Positions 56,636 through 64,000 of a stretch of 64,000 nt of DNA are shown here, piece by piece (positions within the stretch are counted from its first letter, which is position 1; every line of letters begins with the position of its first letter). The notes beneath the pieces were generated by a model. It was not told where the DNA came from. It saw only the letters and a program-made list of their open reading frames with translations, and made no database searches. Source of the DNA: Schistosoma haematobium. Taxonomy: Eukaryota; Platyhelminthes; Trematoda; Strigeidida; Schistosomatidae. A program made the translations under genes and the position numbers. Location of the stretch: assembly GCF_000699445.3 (NCBI RefSeq), contig NC_067195.1:66088591-66152590 (forward strand), in the 5' to 3' direction.

Positions 56636-57545
56636 TACCGTCTTCTTGTTCTTCCTTTATCAAATCTCGCAAATGGTTTCGACAGAGATGACTTCCTATG
56701 ATTATGCTTGTTGCGACCAAGAATCTCCTGACACGCTGACACTAGTGTTCCTTCAATCCATTTCCTCTTCTTCCAAATGATCTTGTAAGGCTTGGAATCT
56801 GTTGTTGAGAGTTATCTTGAATTGGTTCAGTTTGTCAGTATGTCGAATGAAGGCTGTGTTGAATATTTGTGATGTTGTTTCTCCAGTTGTCCAGTGGTTC
56901 TCCAGTTTCACGTTCATCTTGTCAACCATCTGGTAGATGGTGATCTGAAGCTACATCAACTCCTCTCCTCATTCTCACGTCTCTCATTGAACTTCTGACA
57001 TTTTACTGATGCAAATATGATCGATCCCATTTTGTGTAGTGTGGTCCAGTGAAACCCACGTAGCTTAATTCATACATTTGTGGAGAAATATTGTGCCAAT
57101 TATAAACATTTTGTTGAGTGCACATCAATTTGCGGATCTCTCGTTATTCTCGTTCGTTTCTCCTAGTCAGTTCATGTCGTCCCATCCTATATTCATACCG
57201 ATTGTTGTCCATTCAAACTTTGACGATTGAGTCTCCCATCTGCATGATTTGGTCCTTCCTCGACACTTCTCTATGATCGACTACAGTCTCTCGTGAAACT
57301 GGTCATTATTGTTTTCATTACTATGATTGTTGTGTACCTATCATTGGATGACATTCATTGTGATTCCGTCTTTTTTATTCTGAAGGATGTTTTGATGATT
57401 TTGGATCCATGGAATTCTCATCCTATAAATGCTTTACGTGATTTTTTGACAACATCAGGAGACCTTTGTGAGTGTGTGGAGCATTTTCTTCTTCATGACT
57501 TGAGTACGGCAGAATCTCTTCTGAATCTTACATCTTCTTCTAGCT

Positions 57546-58189
57546 AAACTATATGACTACAATATATTATTGACAATATTCTTCAAGCTATCTTGTTTTG
57601 GATCTTTCTGAAAATTATTAGTTTATTGACAGTCCTTATTTGTTAAACTTTTTCATTTGATATATTTAATTTAATTTTAATGTTTTAATAGTGTCAGCTC
57701 ATAACTGAAGTAATTTTATCGTCTTCAAGAAATATTGTGATAAATTTTATAACAATTTGTAAATCTATTCATTTCATTCTTTGAGGTCGTTAAATAAATT
57801 TAGGTCGTCTATTTAAAAAAACTAGTTGAATATTAAACAATCAGTTCATTTGATAAATTTTGAGGTTTATCGAAATTACGTAATACATTAGCTCAGTTTA
57901 CTTTTGTAATCATTCATATGTGATTTTAATAATATCTGTCAAAACTTGATGTCCAATGTAGTTTGATTAACGTTGTGCTTTATTATACCTCTTGGTATTA
58001 TGTCTCAATTTTGTTGAGATTGGTTTTTATTTCTTAGATAAATATAACAAAAACTCGATTTATGACCAGTTTGTCCTAAATGTACAAAGCTAATATATCC
58101 GAACGTTTGGAGGAATTTCACTTTCTTATTATGCTATAAATAACTTGATAAAAACATGAATTACAACATCTTCGGAAAGAAAAAAACGG
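57546..58189. other. No gene seen
   Basis: AT-rich, no motif. Confidence 0.4.
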
Positions 58190-58345
58190 TGTTAATGTTT
58201 AACCCTAACCAATCCACGAAATTGTGTCACCGTCCACCATTGTTTTCAGTGACTTACTATCTCACAACAGAACCGGTTGAACTCTACTTTTCACGACTTT
58301 TCACTAGAACTTCAGGAAATACCTCTTAGAGACCGTCATTAGTGA
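58190..58345 (-). mobile_element. Sm-alpha-like SINE, leader only
   Basis: The reverse reading matches the leader of the 49134-49488 copy: 'ctgttgtgagatagtaagtcactgaaaacaatggtgg', then 'atttcgtggattgg', ending at 'aacaccgt'. Truncated just before the tRNA-like body; no ribozyme. Confidence 0.65.
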
Positions 58346-58919
58346 GCATACAATGATTATAATCAGAGAGGGATTTTGTGGATAATATAGTAGTTTAATA
58401 GTTCAATTCATGAGTTGATTAAAGCATGGATTTGCCTTTCATATGAAATAAGTTTAAGTGTGCAGGACGCATTTCATTTATGTATTCACAAATAACAAGA
58501 GGACATTTTAGACATTATGAACCATTTACTTCAAAATAAGTTAATTAAAACAATATTGTTTTCAGTTAGATCCAAACCAGGCTCTGCTCTGATATTGTGG
58601 AAATTCTTATTTTGACACTTAGTAAAAAAACAACTTATGGAAAGAAATATTTTCTAAATCATTTTTTCTTCATGGCTCTTTTCTATCAACGAAGAGAGGT
58701 GTTCACTAACATGTTGGCTTAGTTGTCTGGTTGTGCCTCAAGTATAGCTTTCTCTATAGGAGCAGCCGAATTCGTAGACACACATGGATGTAGAAAAATC
58801 AGATAACTTCTACTTTAGTTGATGAATTTTTAAAATAAGTGCGTTTCAGATTCAACAACAAACCGTTATTCTATTTTTTTCAAATTATGTGAACTTATGA
58901 ATTTGTGACACATTAGAAA

Positions 58920-59440
58920 AAGAATTTATTTTATTTATTTACTTGAACACATAAATATTGGTACAAAGGGACATCGAATACAATTGCGCCACACAAGTCA
59001 CTTGATTTGTGTATGGGCTGATGCTGCTCAGGTGTCCAAACCAAAGAAGGTGGTTTTCTTAGGGGGCCACACCCGGAGCCTTCGACCTAGAGGTCTGATC
59101 CGCAAGGCAATGGAGCAGTCCTATGGTATCCGGTGACCAACGATTGGTTCATACGCCATTTGTTCACTCAGGATCCTGGAGTTCATGTACACCATTAGTT
59201 TGAAATCATGGTTTTCCAACTCCCCTAAATGGATCATCCGTATCTACCAACCCGGTCAAAGCACCGGACATTCAATTTTTACCCTCTCAATTTCGTATAC
59301 AGCACCTCCGTCGCGAGGAGGAAGTGAGTAGAACTTCCCTGACATTGGCTGTATTCACATGACCATGTGAGAGCATTTCGAGAGGAAGATCTGACTCTCC
59401 TCATTCTCAGCCGTATCAGGGCATTTGGGGAGAAATGTTA
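58920..59440. repeat. GC-richer dispersed repeat, class not assigned
   Basis: Sharply different composition from its surroundings. It begins at an A/T-rich 'tttatttacttgaacacataaatattgg' and continues through 'agggggccacacccgg', 'ccggtgaccaacgattgg' and 'cacctccgtcgcgaggag'. From memory this resembles a high-copy schistosome repeat, but only one copy is in this window. No coding pattern recognised. Confidence 0.4.
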
Positions 59441-60480
59441 TTTACTTAATTCCTGAAGTAAGCAAACTTTCTAGTGATATTTCTACACAGGTCTTTAGAA
59501 AATCATAATTCTGTTCTGTATGATTTTATAAAAGCTGTGAATATTCAAAGTTTGATACAATTACAAATATCTTCCAATTTTTAACAAAACTCTATATTGG
59601 TTAAATATTAAAGAATGCAATTGATGTATGTGCAACCAGACTAACTTTAATCTAACGTTAATTATACTTAAACAATTCTTGAAGAAGAATTATAGTTTAT
59701 CAAATATTTGAACTTTATTCAACAAATGTTCCATGTGAAACAACTTTGTATTAATCTTGGCCACCAGTAAGTCTTATTAAAGACACTGAATAAGAGACTT
59801 TTTTGAAAGCAATGTAATATCAAAGTATTTATTTCTATAATTAATTCACTATTAGACAGGCTATAAATAAATGTCCGTGAAAGTTTATTATAAGCACTTT
59901 TTTTATTTCAATAATGACAACATTTAAATGACTAACAATGGATTTCTTTACATTGTTACTGACAGATCACATTGTGCATCTGATTGTTATATATATATAT
60001 TAGGTAAACTTAGTAGCATTCCTGTTAGTCAGCCAAAAGTAAATACATTTTTCGTCTGCTCAGCATATGTTTCATGTGAAAGTATTTACCTCTTTCTAAT
60101 AGATTTACTAGTGTAATAGATATGATTGACTAGTTTCAGATATATCAACGATTTTCCTTGTTTCTTAGTTATAATTACCTTTTCACATTGTCACATGATA
60201 CATTTTGTATGCGATATTGTGTTATTATTTATTTCATGTCACATCATTATGTGGTAATTTAAGACTTAGATTTTATTATAAATTACACAAAATCAATTAG
60301 ATCAGTTTTGTTTTGTGAGACAAGATAAAATGATTAGGTACCAGATTATACTGGAAATACAAAAAATGTGCAAAGATTTGTTAAACAGACAGTTGAGAAT
60401 ACGCTGTAAATGAATTACAATAAAGATGAATGTTTAAGTAAAAACGATAAATGATAAATATTGTTTAACTTTACCCATTA
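59441..60480. other. No gene seen
   Basis: AT-rich, a short TA run at 59990-60001, no motif. Confidence 0.4.
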
Positions 60481-60592
60481 CTAAGCATCCATGATCCCAC
60501 AGGTGGGACTCGAAACTAGGACCCTCAGCCTTGAGCGAAGGCTTAGCCTCTAGATCACTGAGCCGGGATCCAACGGTGACTAGCTTCAAGAG
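60481..60592 (-). mobile_element. tRNA-like body of an Sm-alpha-like SINE
   Basis: Reverse reading: 'caccgttggatcccggctcagtgatctagaggctaag' (A-box region), then 'tagtttcgagtcccacctgtgggatcatggatgc' (B box and the start of the 3' module). The hammerhead core does not follow. It abuts the plus-strand SINE piece at 60593. Confidence 0.55.
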
Positions 60593-60775
60593 GTAATAAG
60601 TAAAGTTCTAGTGAAAAGTCATGATAAGTGGAGATCAATCTTGTCGAGTGTGAGGCAGTTACCCACTGAAGACAATGAAAGACAGTTGTGCAATATCGTG
60701 GATTGGTTGAAGTTGAAACGGTCGTCCAGTGCTTCCATGTTTTCAATGGTGGTCTAACATTGACCAGTTCATGAT
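60593..60775 (+). mobile_element. Sm-alpha-like SINE with internal deletion of tRNA body and ribozyme 5' half
   Basis: The leader (aaagttctagtgaaaagtcatg, gtgaggcagttacccactgaag, atcgtggattggttgaagtt) is joined directly to GAAACGGTCGTCCAGTGCTTCC-type tail sequence and 'caatggtggtctaacattgacc..catgatctcaac'. The tRNA part and CUGAUGAG box are missing. Confidence 0.6.
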
Positions 60776-60854
60776 CTCAACAAAAAATCAAAAGAAAACT
60801 CAACTGTCTCCATGACCTTATACTGATGTTTATCCAATAATATTTATGCAAGTG

Positions 60855-61075
60855 TGGTGTGTACTTTTATACGAACTGATATAAATAGTGTGTAGCAGAA
60901 ACTGGAAGTAGGATACTTACTGACAGTAGAGAAAAATGAGGATTAAGAAAGAGAAACAGAAGTAGTTAGAGTGGCAACAGGAATGAAAGAATGGTGGAGT
61001 TTGTAAGAGACAACTTAAGGAAAATGCGCAAGTGGTATATCCAATGTACTGTTTCAGTATTTTACAAATTCAATG
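60855..61075 (+). repeat. Dispersed repeat, related to 41285-41500
   Basis: Same order of words as the 41285 copy ('gtggtgtgtac', 'gtagcagaaactgg', 'tgtaagagacaactta', 'ccaatgtactgtttcagt'). Confidence 0.4.
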
Positions 61076-61117
61076 TGTGATTCAGTATAAAACTACCTAA
61101 TGTTCAACCTTAAGCTA

Positions 61118-61520
61118 TTGGGTTTCGGTTACAGCCTTGGAAGGATGGGAAGTTGGATGGCCTGCATTATTCCTGGTAATGGTGGTCTGTCAGTTGACCC
61201 AACATTTTCATGAAATCGTTGTTAGATGTAGCTTTAATCACGTGTTGAGGTAATGAATTAGATAGAAAAGTCGATAGTCAGCTGACAAGTAGTTTGTTCT
61301 GGGTTTGTGGAAGTTTGTAATAAGTCTTCGTAAATTCTCTGGTTTGTAAGACAAGAAAAATGAGGGCATGTTCAATGCAACTTTATCATTAAATAACTTA
61401 AAAACTGTGATCAAGTCACCTCTGGTTGTTCTATGTATCAAAGCAAGTAGATTAAGTTTAACCAGTCTATCTTCATTTCTGACAATTCAGTCCTTCGATA
61501 TTTCTAGTCTGCCGTAGGTG
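61118..61520 (-). pseudogene. CR1-clade RT C-terminal tail
   Basis: Minus frame 61441-61238 reads TTRGDLITVFKLFNDK, FFLSYKPENLRRLITNFHKP and RTNYLSADYRLF. Further stop-interrupted sequence reads LTDHHYQE. The pattern R-x-x-G-D-L-I-x-x-F/Y-K then K-P-R-T-N is the usual end of CR1-type RT proteins. The RT core is absent, so it is 5'-truncated. It is separate from the 6.6-7.5 kb remnant, which covers the other end of the protein. Confidence 0.65.
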
Positions 61521-63529
61521 TATTACAGTTTCTTAATATTAAACATCGACCACCAATAGCTACAGACTGCGTCAGCCAAGTTTATTTGACAGTGATTACA
61601 TCTGGTTTGGTACAGTTGATCTGTACACCTGGCTACGATCTTTTGTTGAGCGGGCTCTACGGTTTTGTATTACATACCTGAAGACCAATTAAATGGCTTC
61701 GCGCCGCATGCATAGTGGTTTTGGCATTATTCTCCATCGAAGCCTCACCACCCGAAAATTTACAAGTGAATGGTCTTCACTAGCATCTAACACTGGTTTC
61801 CGTTCTTTTTCAGCCTCATCTCTTCTTGTATGCAGTTCATGAGCTGAAAGTCTTTGCGGACAAAATCTACTGACCATTTTAGTTTTTGTCCATTCTGTAC
61901 TACTAAGTCCTTTTATTAGGAAATTTAAATACTGCTTTTAGCAGCCTTGTTTGATTTTGTTCCAAATCCGTTTGGTAACCTAGTCTATAATCTTTCAGAA
62001 AGGTGGTCTCAGAGATATCTTGAGGTATAAGCTGGTTAGGTAGGTTTTTCACCTAGCCGATGTCATCCCCAGTGTGAGTTAAGGGGTTCTGAGCCTTCAT
62101 TTTCCTTGACTCTATAAAGGCGTCTGAACTGTGATTATGTTCAGCCTTCTGTTTCTCAACTACTGTTTGGGAGACTGGCTTTTCTTTAGCAACATTAGGT
62201 CGTTTTTTCGATTTGCACCCATTCATCAGCTTTCACTGGAATAGCAACTACAGTTGCATTACATACACGATGAGATCCTGGATGGTTGTCGATGACTTAG
62301 GTGGTCAGGTTGTTAATTATCCTTCTAGAAACAGATCTAGTCTCACAACTAGGTTTCCTAAACGCTTCCTGGATTATGCCATTTGAAGGGCGTGAGAGAG
62401 AAGAAACTTTCTTGAAATTTTATTTCTGATAAAACTCTTTGAAGTTGATTCTTACTCGTTTAGTTCATGCAAGTCAATCGAATCTGAGTTTATTTGGGGT
62501 GACTTCACATAGATTTGCAAATCGACAGAGGGGACACATTTTGATTCATCTCGATCACTCTTGATAATATGCCTTTTGGCAGCGTTTACCATTGCAATGG
62601 GTTCGGATAGCAAGCTGTCTGCAACCTAACAGCATTTCTGACACAACCACTCACATTCATTTTTGCTAAACCATTTGAAGGCCGCAGGTGTTAGATTTGT
62701 GCAGACTTCCTTTACACTAATCGTACTCATCCAAAAAGTATCGACAGCATGGGCGCTAGTAACTGCTTTTTCGGCATTGTCCTGTCATCAATCAGAGGTT
62801 TTCAAACAAATTGGAAACACATGTACAGTTATTTTGTTTCAGACTTCATAACTTGATCTTCATATTTTATCATCAAGTTCAGTGATTTCATCAACATGAA
62901 TGGTTTATTTTAAACAATTTTTCAAATTCATGAATTCCCCTTAAGCCAGAATAACATTTGTGTTAAAATAGGATGGATTCATTTAAATCATGGTTTCTCT
63001 TCAACTGTTTATAACCTACCAAACAGAAATATTCATTTACAATCTGTGAATAATCTTTACATAACGACAGGAATAGAAGAGTTCTAGTGGTAAAGTGGAT
63101 GAATATTTATGTCATTTAGTGTGAAAATTCTAGAAGAAAAACTTTAAAACACATAGTAGCACGATTTTAAGAAATGAACAGTGATGTTAAAGCTGCGTAA
63201 TAACAACCATAAAATTAGATAGAATAACAGATAAAGATGAATGAAGCTGAAAACTACCCAAGAAGAGCAGAAAATAATTTGTAATTGAAAATATGGAAAA
63301 ATATATTGCATGATTAACTGAAGTAAAGTAGAAGTCATCAGGGTAGCAAGAGATTTACGACTATTCCTTTAAAATAAATAAGTTCGCTTTCAGTATATTA
63401 ACAAAAATGACCTTATTTAAAGGGAAAAATTCAAAGTTGCTTTGAAAAACTTTAAGATGCCAACAAAGTGACATTTGTTAACCTTTCTCTCTCAGCTTTT
63501 GTAGGATGTAGCCTAAAATGGGAGCGAGA
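61521..63529. other. Unassigned; possible decayed antisense transposon at 61550-62350
   Basis: A minus frame at 61877-61689 (VSRFCPQRLSAHELHTRRDE, ASEDHSLVNFRVVRLRWR) is protein-like and GC-richer than its surroundings. It could be ORF1 of the neighbouring CR1 element or another repeat, but no motif settles it. 62400-63529 shows nothing. Confidence 0.3.
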
Positions 63530-63790
63530 ATTTGTGGTGTGTAGTACTATGTCAAGCCCACATGGGTTATTCTGGCTTCCAGACAGATCAGTTAATTTAT
63601 CCTTTTCGAGACATATTTGATCTTGTCGATCATTCATATATTAGCCTTGACTGTTCCTATCGTATCGTTTACCTTATTGATCACATGCATTGACCTTATT
63701 CTTGTCTAGTTATAAATGATGAGTCACGTTTGATCAAATGAAGTTGGTACGCTTGCCTTCTGTGCATTGTTTTCCTTCGCTTTCCCGCTT
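63530..63790 (+). repeat. LTR-like repeat, related to 39868-40304
   Basis: 'gtggtgtgtagtactatgtcaagcccacatgggttattctgg..cagacagat' matches the 5' part of the 39868 repeat. It ends near 'cgcttttcattttt', shortly before the RTE 5' region at 63840. Confidence 0.45.
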
Positions 63791-63839
63791 TTCATTTTTG
63801 ATGTATATAGGTAATCGTGTGTCTGAAATGAATCCATCC

Positions 63840-64000
63840 AGCTCAAACCGTAACTCCGCCTGTAGTTCTACCTGGGTTACTGCCGGTCTCAAGCCACACG
63901 AAGAATGACGGTTGGGCATAGGGTCGGAAACCTCATCACGTCAAAAACAACCTTACTAAAAAACCCCAACCAGAATAAACAAGTCAAACCATTTAAAATC
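63840..64000 (+). mobile_element. RTE 5' region, running off the window
   Basis: 'gggttactgccggtctcaagcc', 'ggttgggcatagggtcgg', 'cctcatcacgtc', 'aaaaaccccaaccagaataaacaagtcaaaccatttaaa' match 12190-12310 in order. The endonuclease would begin just beyond the window edge. Confidence 0.65.

Larger units (their letters stand above)
54760..57545 (-). mobile_element. RTE-clade retrotransposon copy B (antisense), longest copy in the window
   Basis: Minus-strand order from 57545: endonuclease remnants (EENAPHTQ near 57475, FHGSKIIKTSF near 57400, DQIMQMGDS near 57240, KWDRSYLHQ near 57010), linker (56635-56405), RT blocks (56395-55536) and the C-terminal tail down to 54760. Linker and RT are nearly identical to copy A over 55229-56696. 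The endonuclease is present here but lost from copy A, and the tail below 55228 is clearly more diverged. All frames are broken. Confidence 0.85.

Noticed and set aside
57293..57547. 84-codon plus-strand frame
   Set aside because: It is antisense to the endonuclease remnant of RTE copy B; the minus-strand homology explains it.

Overview
The window looks like nuclear DNA from a schistosome-type blood fluke (Schistosomatidae). It is AT-rich, gene-sparse and intron-rich, and full of repeats of kinds I associate with that family: RTE-clade and CR1-clade non-LTR retrotransposons, Penelope-like elements (PLEs) with GIY-YIG endonuclease tails, a tRNA-derived SINE carrying a hammerhead ribozyme (Sm-alpha type), a Merlin (IS1016-like) DNA transposon, LTR-type repeats and many AT microsatellites. 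The genus is inferred from repeat types I recognise, not from a search. Almost all longer open frames are pieces of decayed transposons. I found no tRNA genes other than tRNA-like SINE parts, no rRNA and no CRISPR.

Host coding sequence is scarce and split by large introns. The best model is a four-exon minus-strand gene between 52215 and 46948. Its exon phases agree throughout (0, 0, then 2+1) and it encodes about 207 residues that I do not recognise. On the plus strand, an Arg/Gly/Ser-rich exon at 1174-1239 joins in phase with exons at 16277, 18853 and 19856, where the last one carries the stop. Other exon-like blocks (16840-17049, 20603-20653, 20720-20780) form a second phase-compatible chain interleaved with the first. 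I cannot tell whether these are alternative exons or chance.

Layout. 1-12 kb: plus-strand intron with short repeats, a SINE, and a decayed antisense CR1 reverse transcriptase (6.6-7.5 kb). 12.2-14.5 kb: an RTE element broken by frameshifts, by loss of most of the RT, and by a 250-bp insert with inverted ends. 16-21 kb: candidate exons. 22.9-24.9 kb: antisense RTE copy A. 26-29 kb: two PLE tails and an RTE 3' end. 31.1-34.4 kb: a 3.3-kb palindrome made of two head-to-head PLE copies. 39.9 kb: LTR-like repeat. 43.3-43.8 kb: PLE end with hammerhead. 44.2-45.5 kb: Merlin element. 46.9-52.2 kb: minus-strand gene with SINE, solo LTR and RTE tail in its introns. 53.2-53.7 kb: small insertion with 16-bp target-site duplication and internal inverted repeat. 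54.8-57.5 kb: antisense RTE copy B, nearly identical to copy A over about 1.47 kb. 58-64 kb: SINE pieces, an unassigned dispersed repeat, a CR1 tail, an LTR-like repeat and an RTE 5' end running off the window.

The most notable observation is the PLE palindrome. Its two inner ends share a perfect 9-base complementarity (32700-32708 with 32773-32781), exactly where snap-back self-priming of the first-strand cDNA would begin. Both outer ends carry a 47-nt sequence that folds as a minimal type I hammerhead ribozyme. A third copy of that ribozyme lies at 43776-43822.
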